Shown: positions 37,321 to 46,465 of the stretch, piece by piece | How the letters are laid out: each line of letters opens with the position of its first letter | Numbering within the stretch: position 1 is the first letter of the stretch | NCBI RefSeq assembly: GCF_001956295.1 | Contig: NZ_MRTD01000003.1 | Coordinates: 248,001-312,000 of the forward strand | Reading direction: 5' to 3' | Origin: Paenibacillus sp. FSL A5-0031 | Lineage (GTDB): Bacteria > Bacillota > Bacilli > Paenibacillales > Paenibacillaceae | DNA length: 64,000 nt | The notes under the pieces: model-generated | The model's database searches: none | What the model was told of the DNA's origin: nothing | The model's input: the letters and a program-made list of their open reading frames with translations, nothing else | Translations under genes and position numbers: made by a program

Positions 37321-38328
37321 ATGGAGAAAGAACTTGATTTGCAAAAATATAATGTTAGAACAGACTTGGCGCTTGAAGCGAAGGAGATGGCAGAGGCGCC
37401 AAGCGGCGGGCCTATACCAGGCATACAATCCGAAACTACTGAAGATGAAGGAATAACGATTACGCAGCTGCATGTTCAAAACGAACAAGGCGCTCAGGCC
37501 ATTGGCAAAATGCAAGGGCATTATGTGACGATTGAGGTTCCGGAGCTGCGAAAAGGGGATACTGGGCTGCAGGATAGGGTGGCGACACAGTTTGCCAAAC
37601 ATTTTGAAGCTTTCCTTGAACGGTTATCCATAAATAAAACAGCGCGAGTTCTAATTGTAGGTTTAGGCAATTGGAATGTTACGCCTGATGCGCTTGGTCC
37701 AATTGTTGTTGAGAATGTAATGGTCACTCGCCATTTTTTCGAGCTGATGCCTGATCAAGTGGCGCCTGGTTATCGCGCGGTAAGTGCGGTAGCGCCTGGA
37801 GTGCTTGGCATAACTGGTATAGAATCCAGTGAAATCGTTCAAGGTATCGTTGAGAAGACGAGTCCGGAACTCGTCATTGCGATTGATGCATTAGCATCTA
37901 AAGCATTAGAGAGAGTGAATACAACGATCCAAATTGCAGATACAGGCATTCACCCGGGCTCCGGCATCGGTAATAAGCGAAAAGGGCTTACAAAAGAAAT
38001 TTTAGGTGTCCCGGTCATTGCGATCGGAGTGCCTACCGTTGTTTATGCTTCGACCATCGTCAACAACACACTAGAGATGATGAGCAGTCATTTTAAGAAA
38101 CAAAGCGCAAATTCGGATCAAATTTTAGGTTTGGTAAATCAGATGGAAGAAAACGAGAGGCTGCAGCTTGTCAGGGAAGTGCTCAGCCCGCTTGGCCATG
38201 ATCTGCTGGTTACGCCAAAGGAAATTGATGAATTTATAGAGGATATCGCCAACATTATAGCAAGCGGGCTAAATGCATCGCTGCACGAAGCGGTTGATTC
38301 AAGCAATGTTGCGGCGTATACGCATTAA
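37321..38328 (+). CDS. gpr: Spore germination protease GPR
   Basis: This 335-residue aspartic-type protease of family A25 degrades small acid-soluble spore proteins at germination. The N terminus (YNVRTDLALEAKEMA) holds the propeptide. The rest has the GPR landmarks VLIVGLGNWNVTPDALGP, PELVIAIDALASKALERVN and IQIADTGIHPGSGIGNKRK. GAAGGGAG precedes ATG 37321. The enzyme is made as a zymogen in the forespore. Upstream I could not identify a convincing SigG promoter. It heads the sporulation pair gpr-spoIIP. Confidence 0.96.
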   Translation: MEKELDLQKYNVRTDLALEAKEMAEAPSGGPIPGIQSETTEDEGITITQLHVQNEQGAQAIGKMQGHYVTIEVPELRKGDTGLQDRVATQFAKHFEAFLERLSINKTARVLIVGLGNWNVTPDALGPIVVENVMVTRHFFELMPDQVAPGYRAVSAVAPGVLGITGIESSEIVQGIVEKTSPELVIAIDALASKALERVNTTIQIADTGIHPGSGIGNKRKGLTKEILGVPVIAIGVPTVVYASTIVNNTLEMMSSHFKKQSANSDQILGLVNQMEENERLQLVREVLSPLGHDLLVTPKEIDEFIEDIANIIASGLNASLHEAVDSSNVAAYTH

Positions 38329-38345
38329 ATTCCTATGATAATTAA

Positions 38346-38392
38346 GAAAGAGGCTTTCTAAAGGCATAACCTTTGGACAGCTTCTTTTTTTG
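38346..38392 (+). terminator. Rho-independent terminator after gpr
   Basis: An imperfect stem with CTAAAGG/CCTTTGG at its core and GAGGC/GCTTC outside is followed by seven T residues. Confidence 0.7.
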
Positions 38393-38531
38393 CTCGATTT
38401 GCTATTCTGTATCCCTATAACTCTATCAACGCTAATTATTCCACATAGATTTGGTTCTATGAACTCTATCACTCTCATAGTTTAGTAGTGACTAATGCGG
38501 CTAGCACTATGAAGCGGGAGGTAATAAACCA

Positions 38532-39785
38532 ATGAAAAGAAAAATTATGCTGCTTGATATAGGGAAGGAAAGTAGACGAGTGAGACAATTGCTAGTAACG
38601 GGACGTACATTCGCGTTGCTCTCATTTTGCTCAATGGTATTTTTTATTTTGTTAGGAGCAGCGGGTATGGCGCATCAGCAAACGACGGCTTCACCTGTAA
38701 ATTCAATGAAAGGTTTTGCTGCTGCTGTATCGAGCGGTTTTTTTGGGGATATGCTAGAGATGGAGATGCCTGCATTTCAAAGCAGTCGGGAGACAGATAC
38801 GTTTACATCAAAGCAAATTAGCGCGTTTCTTATGAGAGCTTTAACGGATATTAATCCTAACGATCCCAAAAGCTTGCTTGCAGGCGAGCTGCCTGGCATG
38901 GGGGTTAATGATGCTTACTTAATTCGCAAGGGCATCGGTACGGATACAGCGGTGGGGCCGGAAGATAATGCACCGATTACATATGATCCGCTTGGTGAAT
39001 TGCATGAGGATACAGGAACAGATGTATCGAACAACGTGACGACAGAAGAGAATGAGGAGGAGCCGCTGCCGGTACAGACAGACAAGCCATCTACAGGAAA
39101 TGGCGAAGGTGATAACGGCGAAACGGCGAAGCCTACGACTGGCGGGAAGAAAGTAGCTTTTATCTATCACTCGCATAATCGCGAATCCTGGTACCCTGAG
39201 CTGACAGACAAGAAGAAAGATCCGAATTCTAGTACAAAAAATATTACGCTGGTTGGCAAACGGCTTGCCCAGAAGCTGGAGGAGAAGGGTGTAGGTGCAC
39301 AGCACTCGAACACTGATTATCCAACGGCGATTAAAGGTTATGATTGGAATTATTCCTATAAATATTCGATGAAGACGGTGAAAGAAGCCATTGCCAGCAG
39401 CAAGGATTTGAAATTTTTCTTTGATCTTCACCGGGACTCGCAAAGACGGAAAGAAACGACCATCGATATTGATGGCAAAAGCTACGCGCAGGTTTATTTC
39501 ATTATCGGCCATAAAAATCCCAATTGGGAAAAAAATGAAGCCTTTGCGACAAAAATACATGAAGCGCTCGAAAAGAAATATCCAGGCATCTCTCGCGGAA
39601 TTTGGGGCAAAACAGCCTCATCAGGCAATGCCGAATACAATCAATCGCTAGCTGAGGATAATGTGCTTATTGAAGTAGGGGGCGTAGACAACACCCTCGA
39701 AGAGTCCTATCGAACAGCGGATGCGCTGGCAGCAGTTATTTCCGAAATTTACTGGGCAGACGAGAAGGCATCAACAAAAAAGTAG
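38532..39785 (+). CDS. spoIIP: Stage II sporulation protein P
   Basis: This 417-residue sporulation amidase and endopeptidase, with SpoIID and SpoIIM, thins septal peptidoglycan during engulfment. A membrane helix lies near residues 28-48 (FALLSFCSMVFFILLGAAGM). The C-terminal amidase domain has VAFIYHSHNRESW, FFFDLHRDSQRRKETT and NVLIEVGGVDNTLEESYRTA, which supply the zinc ligands and catalytic glutamate of the family. The region between is acidic and low in complexity. GGGAGGTAA precedes ATG 38532. It should act in the mother cell. Confidence 0.95.
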   Translation: MKRKIMLLDIGKESRRVRQLLVTGRTFALLSFCSMVFFILLGAAGMAHQQTTASPVNSMKGFAAAVSSGFFGDMLEMEMPAFQSSRETDTFTSKQISAFLMRALTDINPNDPKSLLAGELPGMGVNDAYLIRKGIGTDTAVGPEDNAPITYDPLGELHEDTGTDVSNNVTTEENEEEPLPVQTDKPSTGNGEGDNGETAKPTTGGKKVAFIYHSHNRESWYPELTDKKKDPNSSTKNITLVGKRLAQKLEEKGVGAQHSNTDYPTAIKGYDWNYSYKYSMKTVKEAIASSKDLKFFFDLHRDSQRRKETTIDIDGKSYAQVYFIIGHKNPNWEKNEAFATKIHEALEKKYPGISRGIWGKTASSGNAEYNQSLAEDNVLIEVGGVDNTLEESYRTADALAAVISEIYWADEKASTKK

Positions 39786-39802
39786 GAGGGGGCGAAGAAT
39801 AA

Positions 39803-40240
39803 GTGAAACGAAATGCGCTAAAATGGACGGTGCTGGGCGGTGCTTTGGCGATAATCATTATGTATGGCATTGATATGTCCTCTTCGGGCATCGAGCGTAT
39901 ATATGGACCTATAGAAGGCTCAAGCGGGTACACAGAGATTCCGCAGACAGAGCAGAATGTGCAGCCAGTTAATGATTTTCAGAAGGAACAGCAGCAAAAG
40001 ATTGCCCAGCTTGAGCAGGAGCTTAAAGAACTAAAGCGGCTTGCTGCATATGATGGCGATACTACAGGAGAAACGGCTGAAACCTTTCCTGCTGAAAATG
40101 AAAGGATGCCTGGTCTTCCGCTTAAGAGTGACCAGCCAGCAGTAAATAAGATCGCAGATTCAACCTCTGGTTTGCTGCAAAATATGTCAAGTGAAGGCAT
40201 TCGAATGGTCGTATCTATATTCGATGGGCTGACGAAGTGA
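39803..40240 (+). CDS. Small membrane protein in the yqxA position
   Basis: This 145-residue protein has an N-terminal signal anchor (WTVLGGALAIIIMYGIDM), a coiled-coil segment (EQQQKIAQLEQELKELKRLA) and a C-terminal amphipathic helix (MSSEGIRMVVSIFDGL). It starts 18 bases after spoIIP and probably shares its transcript. B. subtilis has yqxA at this point, and this may be its counterpart, but I cannot see clear sequence kinship. A role in sporulation is suggested only by position. The start is GTG 39803, with TAGGAGGGGG about 10 bases upstream. Confidence 0.8.
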   Translation: MKRNALKWTVLGGALAIIIMYGIDMSSSGIERIYGPIEGSSGYTEIPQTEQNVQPVNDFQKEQQQKIAQLEQELKELKRLAAYDGDTTGETAETFPAENERMPGLPLKSDQPAVNKIADSTSGLLQNMSSEGIRMVVSIFDGLTK

Positions 40241-40249
40241 TAATGAACA

Positions 40250-40278
40250 TTGCTGGTCTTCCCCTTAACTGATATAAT
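40250..40278 (+). promoter_or_regulatory. SigA promoter of lepA
   Basis: TTGCTG at 40250-40255 and a perfect TATAAT at 40273-40278 are 17 bases apart, about 43 bases upstream of the lepA start codon. Confidence 0.7.
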
Positions 40279-40320
40279 AGGAGGAATGATTAGCATTATT
40301 GGAAATTGTGGGGGTTAGGC

Positions 40321-42138
40321 ATGACTGACGTACGTGACCGACAAAAGAGAATTAGGAATTTTTCCATTATCGCGCATATAGACCACGGAAAGTCTACGCT
40401 TGCTGACCGGATCTTAGAATTTACCGGCGCTTTGACATCTCGCGAGATGCAAGAGCAGGTTCTTGACAAAATGGATTTGGAGCGGGAACGCGGAATTACC
40501 ATCAAGCTGCAAGCGGTACGCTTGGCATATAAGGCAGATGACGGGATCGAGTATATACTCAATTTGATTGACACGCCTGGACACGTCGACTTTACATACG
40601 AGGTTTCACGCAGTCTCGCTGCTTGTGAAGGTGCTTTGCTCGTTGTTGATGCTGCGCAAGGCATTGAAGCTCAAACGCTGGCTAACGTATACTTGGCGTT
40701 AGACAACAATTTGGAGATCGTACCTGTTATTAACAAGATCGATTTGCCAAGTGCGGAGCCTGAACGGGTAAAGCAGGAAATCGAAGATGTCATTGGATTG
40801 GACGCCAGCGACGCGGTACTTGCTTCCGCAAAAGCGGGAATCGGCATTAAGGAAATACTGGAGCAGGTTGTTACGAAGATGCCTTCACCAGAAGGAGATC
40901 CAGATCAGCCGCTTAAAGCGCTTATTTTTGACTCCCATTATGATCCCTACAAAGGCGTAATCGTTTATGTACGAGTTATGGATGGAAGCATCAAAGCAGG
41001 CAATAAAATTAAGTTTATGGCAACGGGAGCAGAATTCGAGGTCATCGAGGTTGGGGCATTCATGCCGAACATGGCGATCGTGAAGGAGCTTGCGGTCGGT
41101 GATGTTGGTTTTGTCGTTGCGGGCATCAAGAACGTGAAGGACACGCGTGTCGGTGATACAATTACGGATGCGAAGAAACCTGCACCTGAACGTCTGCCAG
41201 GCTATCGTCAGATTAACCCGATGGTATTCTGCGGACTTTATCCAATCGAGACACAGGACTATAATGACTTGCGTGATGCGCTTGAGAAGCTGGAGCTTAA
41301 CGATGCATCACTCAAATATGAGCCGGAATCATCAACTGCTTTGGGTTTTGGTTACCGCTGTGGATTTCTTGGCTTGCTTCATATGGAAATTATTCAAGAA
41401 CGGATTGAACGGGAATTCAACATCCCGCTTATTACGACAGCACCGAGCGTAATTTACAAAATTACACTGACAAATGGCGAAACGATGGAGATTGATAATC
41501 CATCGAACTATCCTGAAGCAGGCAAGCTTGACTTCGTAGAAGAGCCTTTCGTTAAGGCTGCTATCATTGTACCAAACGACTATGTCGGCGCAATTATGGA
41601 GCTTTGCCAGAACAAGCGGGGCGAGTTCGTGAATATGGAATATTTGGATTTGAATCGTGTAACGCTTACGTATCAATTACCTTTGTCAGAAATTGTGTAT
41701 GATTTCTTCGATCAGTTGAAATCAAGCACGAAGGGTTATGCATCGTTCGATTACGAGATATCCGGCTACCGCAGATCCAATCTGGTCAAAATGGACATCA
41801 TGCTTAACAATGAACAGGTTGATGCTTTGTCTGTCATTGTCCACCGCGATCGTGCTTACCAACGCGGCAAGGTTATTTGTGAAAAGCTGAAGGAACTTAT
41901 TCCGCGTCAAATGTTCGAGGTGCCGATTCAAGCATCTATCGGCAACAAAATCATATCGCGTGAGACAGTAAAAGCAATGCGTAAAAACGTTCTTGCCAAA
42001 TGCTACGGCGGTGACATTAGCCGGAAGCGGAAGCTGCTTGAGAAGCAGAAGGAAGGCAAGAAGCGGATGAAGCAAGTAGGTAGTGTAGAGGTGCCGCAGG
42101 AAGCGTTCATGGCGGTACTCAAAATCGGCGAGGATTAA
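40321..42138 (+). CDS. lepA: Elongation factor 4 (LepA)
   Basis: This 605-residue translational GTPase acts on stalled or mistranslocated ribosomes. The GTPase motifs are [14 protein letters not shown] (G1), RGITI (G2), DTPGHVDF (G3), NKIDL (G4) and SAKAG (G5). EF-G-like domains II, III and V follow, and the LepA-specific C-terminal domain ends in [35 protein letters not shown], a strongly conserved block. ATG 40321 follows GGGGGTTAGG; GTG 40306 in frame is less likely. It starts the lepA-hemW group, ahead of the heat-shock operon as in B. subtilis. Confidence 0.97.
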   Translation: MTDVRDRQKRIRNFSIIAHIDHGKSTLADRILEFTGALTSREMQEQVLDKMDLERERGITIKLQAVRLAYKADDGIEYILNLIDTPGHVDFTYEVSRSLAACEGALLVVDAAQGIEAQTLANVYLALDNNLEIVPVINKIDLPSAEPERVKQEIEDVIGLDASDAVLASAKAGIGIKEILEQVVTKMPSPEGDPDQPLKALIFDSHYDPYKGVIVYVRVMDGSIKAGNKIKFMATGAEFEVIEVGAFMPNMAIVKELAVGDVGFVVAGIKNVKDTRVGDTITDAKKPAPERLPGYRQINPMVFCGLYPIETQDYNDLRDALEKLELNDASLKYEPESSTALGFGYRCGFLGLLHMEIIQERIEREFNIPLITTAPSVIYKITLTNGETMEIDNPSNYPEAGKLDFVEEPFVKAAIIVPNDYVGAIMELCQNKRGEFVNMEYLDLNRVTLTYQLPLSEIVYDFFDQLKSSTKGYASFDYEISGYRRSNLVKMDIMLNNEQVDALSVIVHRDRAYQRGKVICEKLKELIPRQMFEVPIQASIGNKIISRETVKAMRKNVLAKCYGGDISRKRKLLEKQKEGKKRMKQVGSVEVPQEAFMAVLKIGED

Positions 42139-42151
42139 AACGTACGAGGAT

Positions 42152-42181
42152 GAGGGAGGGCGCAGCTCTCCCTCTTTTCTA
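42152..42181 (+). terminator. Rho-independent terminator after lepA
   Basis: GAGGGAG pairs with CTCCCTC around a nine-base loop, followed by TTTTCT. Confidence 0.75.
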
Positions 42182-42283
42182 TTTTAAGTGAACTGTATTT
42201 ACCGACTTATATTTCAACGCGGGACGTGAGCCTGCCGCTCTAATGCAGTGCCATCCGTTTACGCTTGAAGGAGAATGTTAACG

Positions 42284-43453
42284 ATGAACATGACGCAATC
42301 ACCACGCGCTTTATATATACACATCCCTTTTTGCACGAATAAATGTCATTATTGCGATTTCACTTCCTATGTACTAAAGGGACAGCCTGTTGATCAGTAT
42401 CTCGATGCGCTTGAGCAAGAAATGCAGCGTACCGTTGCGGAATGGCCGCCAGTAGAAATTGATACTGTTTTTGTTGGTGGAGGTACGCCTACCGTACTGA
42501 CTCCTCCGCAAATGGAAAGATTTCTAAAAGCAGTACGCACTTATTTCCCGCTTGCTCCAGATGTGGAATTTACGATGGAAGCGAATCCAGGCACAACGGA
42601 CATAGACAAGCTGACAGCTATGAAGGAAGGCGGCGTGAACCGGATAAGCTTTGGAGTTCAATCCTTTGATAATGGATTGCTGGAGCGTATTGGCCGCATT
42701 CATAGCGTAGACGATGTATATCGCAGTATCGAGAATGCACGCAAAGTTGGATTTACTAACTTATCCATCGATTTGATGTTTGGCCTGCCAGGTCAAACGG
42801 TTGAGCTGTTAAGAGACAGTGTGAACAAAGCGATGGAGCTGGGATTGCCACATTACTCCATCTACAGTCTAAAAGTAGAAGAAAATACGTTGTTCCATAA
42901 GCTCTATGAGCGCAACGAGCTGCCTTTGCCTCCAGAGGAAGAAGAGTTTAATATGTTTATTTTGCTAATGGACATGTTGAAACAAAATGGATACGGACAC
43001 TATGAGATTAGCAATTTCGCCGAACCAGGTTATGAAAGCCGCCATAATTCCACTTACTGGCGCAATGAGCCGTATTACGGCCTCGGAGCGGGCGCGCATG
43101 GCTATGTCAATCGCATGCGTCATGTTAATTTAAAAGGGATTACACCGTATATCGATGCGGCATCAAGCAAGCTTCCGCGCCTTGAAACGTTTGAAGTTAC
43201 TGAGGCTGAAGCGATGGAGGATTTAATGATGGTTGGGCTCAGGCTGCTAAGCGGAGTTCCGGCATCACGTTTCTCGAATCAATTCGAAGGCCAGAAGCTG
43301 GAGGACAAGTTCGGTGATGTTATTCATAAATTAATGAAGGATGGCCTGCTGGAAGCTGAGCAAACAGAAGACGATATCATTTATCGGTTGACTGACAAAG
43401 GTGTGCTTCTCGGGAACGAAGTTTTTGGTGCTTTTATCGGATATAACGGCTAA
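42284..43453 (+). CDS. hemW: Radical SAM heme chaperone HemW
   Basis: This 389-residue radical SAM protein was formerly annotated as an oxygen-independent coproporphyrinogen oxidase. The iron-sulfur motif is CTNKCHYC (CxxxCxxC) after LYIHIPF. The GGGTPT motif, RISFGVQSFDNGLLERIGR, and the C-terminal SRHNSTYWRNEPYYGLGAGAHGYV region place it with HemW, which delivers heme to respiratory enzymes. It lacks the N-terminal extension of true HemN. ATG 42284 is chosen because AAGGAG lies ten bases upstream; ATG 42275 and 42290 are also in frame. Confidence 0.93.
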   Translation: MNMTQSPRALYIHIPFCTNKCHYCDFTSYVLKGQPVDQYLDALEQEMQRTVAEWPPVEIDTVFVGGGTPTVLTPPQMERFLKAVRTYFPLAPDVEFTMEANPGTTDIDKLTAMKEGGVNRISFGVQSFDNGLLERIGRIHSVDDVYRSIENARKVGFTNLSIDLMFGLPGQTVELLRDSVNKAMELGLPHYSIYSLKVEENTLFHKLYERNELPLPPEEEEFNMFILLMDMLKQNGYGHYEISNFAEPGYESRHNSTYWRNEPYYGLGAGAHGYVNRMRHVNLKGITPYIDAASSKLPRLETFEVTEAEAMEDLMMVGLRLLSGVPASRFSNQFEGQKLEDKFGDVIHKLMKDGLLEAEQTEDDIIYRLTDKGVLLGNEVFGAFIGYNG

Positions 43454-43460
43454 AATACTC

Positions 43461-43489
43461 TTGAGAAAAAATTCGTTGTGGTGTATATT
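43461..43489 (+). promoter_or_regulatory. SigA promoter of the acetyltransferase gene
   Basis: TTGAGA at 43461-43466 and TATATT at 43484-43489 are 17 bases apart. The -10 is overlapped by a candidate ARG box. Confidence 0.65.
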
Positions 43490-43497
43490 TATTCATA
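43482..43497 (+). promoter_or_regulatory. Candidate ArgR/AhrC operator (ARG box)
   Basis: Read on the minus strand this is TATGAATAAATATACA, close to the ARG box pattern TNTGAATWWWWATTCANA with one notable mismatch. It overlaps the -10 of the acetyltransferase promoter, a position that would allow arginine repression. Confidence 0.5.
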
Positions 43498-43536
43498 TTG
43501 ATTTTGATCTTGCACCGGGTGGAGGCGAATGCACAA

Positions 43537-44007
43537 ATGCAGGCAGTACAGGTCGTATGTCGAAAAGCAACGTCTAATGATATTGAGACATTGTTTGAAT
43601 TAATTAAAGGTTATGCAGAGCAAGGCATTATGCTGCCTCGCACTCGGGAAGCGCTCGAATATATGATAGATACATTCGTCGTCGCGGAAATTGGGGAAGA
43701 AGTTGTCGGCTGCGGTTCACTGCTGCGGCTAGGGAAAGAATTGGTTGAGATTCGCTCGCTTGGCATGTCGGATGGCTACAAGGGCGTAGGGATCGGCAGC
43801 AAGCTGGTAGAAGCGTTGATCGAGCAGGCTAGAGAGCAGCAAATTCCGAAGGTGATGGCTTTAACTTATGCCGTTTCCTTTTTTGAGAAAAATGGCTTCA
43901 AGGTCGTTGATAAGGAAATTTTCCCCGAAAAGGTTTGGAAGGATTGCATCAACTGTCCAAAGCAGCTTGCTTGCGATGAAATAGCTGTTCTGAGAATGCT
44001 GAATTAA
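43537..44007 (+). CDS. GNAT acetyltransferase, ArgA-like (N-acetylglutamate synthase type)
   Basis: This 156-residue single-domain acetyltransferase begins with CRKATSNDIETLFELIKGYAEQGIMLPRT. Its acetyl-CoA loop is SDGYKGVGIGSKLVEALI, and the characteristic C terminus FFEKNGFKVVDKEIFPEKVWKDCINCPKQLACDEIAVL contains four cysteines. This pattern occurs in stand-alone N-acetylglutamate synthases of the short ArgA type, which feed arginine synthesis. The candidate ARG box at its promoter agrees with that. The start is ATG 43537 with GGAGG 11 bases upstream; GTG 43519 is an alternative. It is separated from hemW by its own promoter. Confidence 0.82.
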   Translation: MQAVQVVCRKATSNDIETLFELIKGYAEQGIMLPRTREALEYMIDTFVVAEIGEEVVGCGSLLRLGKELVEIRSLGMSDGYKGVGIGSKLVEALIEQAREQQIPKVMALTYAVSFFEKNGFKVVDKEIFPEKVWKDCINCPKQLACDEIAVLRMLN

Positions 44008-44044
44008 AGCACATTTTCTGAACGCATCTTCTTTTATTGAAAAT

Positions 44045-44097
44045 AAACCACTCTCCTTTAGCGCTTGCATTAGGACTATTGGGTAAGTGGTTTTTTT
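44045..44097 (+). terminator. Rho-independent terminator
   Basis: AAACCACT (44045-44052) pairs with AGTGGTTT (44086-44093) across a long loop, followed by further T residues. Confidence 0.6.
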
Positions 44098-44206
44098 GTT
44101 TCATTCAACTAATATGTTAGTTTGTCCGAACTCGTTGATAGTAATGCTGCGCGTTTTGGTATATAGTCAAGGTAGATGTTTATTGTCATATAGAGGAGAA
44201 ATAAAA

Positions 44207-44482
44207 ATGAGCCAAAAAAAAGATCAAATCGTAGCAGTAGAGGATAAGCTAAAGCATGTAACGACAGTGCTTTTGAAGAAATGGGCAGGATTTAGCGGGT
44301 TTTATGGTTTTAAAGCAATGGGTTACGATGAACTGTTCGCTTTGCTAAATACAAATGGCTGGAAAGTTATTATAGATGACTCCGTTTCACCTTATCGTAT
44401 TGTAGAGCTATACCAAGGTGAAAATCGCGTGAGAAGAGAAAAGTTTGCAACAGATGAAGCAGGAAGAGTTCATAAAGTGTAA
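44207..44482 (+). CDS. Small conserved-looking cytoplasmic protein
   Basis: This 91-residue basic protein begins MSQKKDQIVAVEDKLKHVTT and continues FSGFYGFKAMGYDELFALLNTNGWKVIIDDSVSPYRIVELYQGE. The C terminus is charged. There is no membrane helix or signal peptide. GAGGAG lies eight bases before ATG 44207, and a terminator follows, so it looks like a real single-gene transcript. I do not recognise the family. The frame continues upstream to 44087 but overlaps a terminator. Confidence 0.75.
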   Translation: MSQKKDQIVAVEDKLKHVTTVLLKKWAGFSGFYGFKAMGYDELFALLNTNGWKVIIDDSVSPYRIVELYQGENRVRREKFATDEAGRVHKV

Positions 44483-44494
44483 TTGTTTGTAGAA

Positions 44495-44540
44495 TAAGCC
44501 GCTATGCCAACATATATTGCTGGCAAAGCGGCTTTTCTTT
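44495..44540 (+). terminator. Rho-independent terminator
   Basis: AAGCCGCTATGCCA pairs with TGGCAAAGCGGCTT, followed by T residues. It isolates the heat-shock operon from upstream transcription. Confidence 0.85.
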
Positions 44541-44625
44541 AAGCCACAGCGGAGTTTCCTTGTGTGATTAAATCGTTTATAAGATGTTTAAATTGAATTA
44601 GGCGCATGAAAAATGCCGAACTGAC

Positions 44626-44655
44626 TTGACAATCGACAAGCTGGTTTGGTATTTT
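44626..44655 (+). promoter_or_regulatory. SigA promoter of the hrcA operon
   Basis: A perfect TTGACA at 44626-44631 and a weaker TATTTT at 44650-44655 are 18 bases apart, immediately upstream of the CIRCE operator. Confidence 0.7.
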
Positions 44656-44666
44656 TGTAGTAATGA

Positions 44667-44693
44667 TTAGCACTCGATCGGATTGAGTGCTAA
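44667..44693 (+). promoter_or_regulatory. CIRCE operator (HrcA binding site)
   Basis: TTAGCACTC and GAGTGCTAA form the perfect 9-9-9 inverted repeat of CIRCE. It lies at the transcription start of the hrcA operon, 50 bases before the hrcA start codon, so HrcA represses its own operon until heat shock. Confidence 0.98.
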
Positions 44694-44743
44694 CGAAGGT
44701 ACATCGAAATATCGGATTTGACATTTACGTAGGGGGAATTCGA

Positions 44744-45769
44744 ATGCTGACGGAGAGACAACGGATGATTTTACATGCAATAGTGGATGATTATATTCGC
44801 TCGGCTGAACCAGTAGGCTCACGCAGTATTTCGAAGCGCGGCGACGTAGGCTTTAGTCCGGCAACCATTCGCAATGAAATGGCGGATTTGGAGGAGCTGG
44901 GCTTCTTAGAGCAGCCGCACACGTCAGCAGGGCGTGTTCCATCAACGAAAGGTTACCGTTATTATGTCGACCATTTAATAAAGCTTAGCGAAGTGGATGA
45001 GAAAGACATTGGTGTGGTTCGCTCGTTCGTAACGGACAAAATGAATCAAATGGAGCAGGTTATTCAACAAACGGCGATGATTCTCTCCAATTTAACCAAT
45101 TACACATCTATTTTGCTTGGACCTGAAATGTTCAGCACATCGCTTAAGCATTTTGGCCTTGTGCCGCTTGATCAAACATCAGCAGTTGCTATTATTGTGA
45201 CGAACACCGGACATGTTGAAAATCGGACGATTTCAATTCCTGACGGCCTGAAAATGGACGATATGGAAAAGGTCGTTAACATTTTAAACACGAGATTGGT
45301 TGGCGTTCCGCTGATTCGTCTAAGGTCGAAGCTTTACACTGAAGTTGGGCAAGAGCTTGAGAGGCATGTTGATCACTATGAACAGCTGCTGCAGGTACTG
45401 GATCATGCATTGCAGAATGAGGATGAGCACCGAATCTTCTTAGGCGGAACAACCAATATGCTGACACAGCCTGAATTCAAGGATGTAGACAAAGTAAAAA
45501 CGATTTTGGATTTGCTTGATGAGACACCAGCCATAATGAAAATGTTTTCCGGCCTTCCGTCAGGTATACAAGTACGTATCGGGACAGAAAATGACCATAA
45601 GGCAATTAGCGATTGCAGTCTTATCACAGCAACCTATGCCATTGATGGCCAATCGCTGGGAACGATCGGCATTCTAGGACCAACGCGAATGGAATACGGC
45701 AAAGTCATTAGTTTGTTGGATATTATATCCAAGGATATGGCGGTTCTTCTTGGCCGCTGGTATAAGTAA
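44744..45769 (+). CDS. hrcA: Heat-shock repressor HrcA
   Basis: This 341-residue repressor binds CIRCE and is folded into active form by GroEL. The N-terminal winged helix has TERQRMILHAIVDDYIRSAEPVGSRSI and FSPATIRNEMADLEELGFLEQPHTSAGRVPS, the hallmark of the family. The C-terminal dimerisation part ends in LGTIGILGPTRMEYGKVISLLDIIS. ATG 44744 follows AGGGGGAA. Its operator is 50 bases upstream. It is the first gene of hrcA-grpE-dnaK-dnaJ. Confidence 0.97.
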   Translation: MLTERQRMILHAIVDDYIRSAEPVGSRSISKRGDVGFSPATIRNEMADLEELGFLEQPHTSAGRVPSTKGYRYYVDHLIKLSEVDEKDIGVVRSFVTDKMNQMEQVIQQTAMILSNLTNYTSILLGPEMFSTSLKHFGLVPLDQTSAVAIIVTNTGHVENRTISIPDGLKMDDMEKVVNILNTRLVGVPLIRLRSKLYTEVGQELERHVDHYEQLLQVLDHALQNEDEHRIFLGGTTNMLTQPEFKDVDKVKTILDLLDETPAIMKMFSGLPSGIQVRIGTENDHKAISDCSLITATYAIDGQSLGTIGILGPTRMEYGKVISLLDIISKDMAVLLGRWYK

Positions 45770-45821
45770 TTAATGATATTTTGCCAAGTTTACTTCGTAA
45801 ACTTTTTTAGGAGGTGATTGC

Positions 45822-46382
45822 ATGAGTACGAAAGAACAACATAATGAGGCAGCCGAGGCTGTAGAAGAAGTGGTATCTGCTGAGCAATCAGATCAAGCAA
45901 GCGAGGATACTGTAAACGAGGTTGTGGAAGAAGATTCGCGTTATGCGGAGCTTGTGAAGCTGGCTGAGGAGAAAGAGCAGCGCTTCTTGCGCGCACAAGC
46001 GGATTTCGATAACTTCCGCCGTCGTACAATGAAAGAAAAAGAAGAACTCGGACAGTACGCATCGATGAAGCTGATCGGTCAACTGCTTCCGGTTGTAGAT
46101 AATTTTGAGCGCGCTGTAGCAGCCGCATCCGTTAATGGTGATTTTGAATCACTTGCGAAGGGTGTAGACATGATTTTCCGTCAGCTCGAGTCAACACTTG
46201 AGCAGGAAGGCCTCAAAGCTATGAACGTAGTTGGCGAGCCTTTTAACCCTGAATTCCATCAAGCGATTATGACAGTAGATTCCGATGAGCATGAAGAGGG
46301 TATCATTGTTGAGGAAGTTCAGAAGGGCTATATCTTGAAAGACAAGGTATTGCGTCCAGCGATGGTTAAAGTAAGCAGTTAA
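45822..46382 (+). CDS. grpE: Nucleotide exchange factor GrpE
   Basis: This 186-residue DnaK co-chaperone releases ADP from DnaK. An acidic, disordered N terminus of about 45 residues is followed by the long dimer helix (EEKEQRFLRAQADFDNFRRRTMKEKEEL). The C-terminal beta domain has VGEPFNPEFHQAIM, EEVQKGYILKDKVLRPAMVKVS. All are standard for GrpE. AGGAGGTGATTGC precedes ATG 45822. It lies 52 bases after hrcA in the CIRCE-controlled operon. Confidence 0.97.
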   Translation: MSTKEQHNEAAEAVEEVVSAEQSDQASEDTVNEVVEEDSRYAELVKLAEEKEQRFLRAQADFDNFRRRTMKEKEELGQYASMKLIGQLLPVVDNFERAVAAASVNGDFESLAKGVDMIFRQLESTLEQEGLKAMNVVGEPFNPEFHQAIMTVDSDEHEEGIIVEEVQKGYILKDKVLRPAMVKVSS

Positions 46383-46465
46383 ACGGTAAAACTTTTTCTC
46401 GATAAATGAGACAAAGCAAGCTGTTATTAGGATAAAATATAAAAATTGTAGGAGGAACTATAGCT

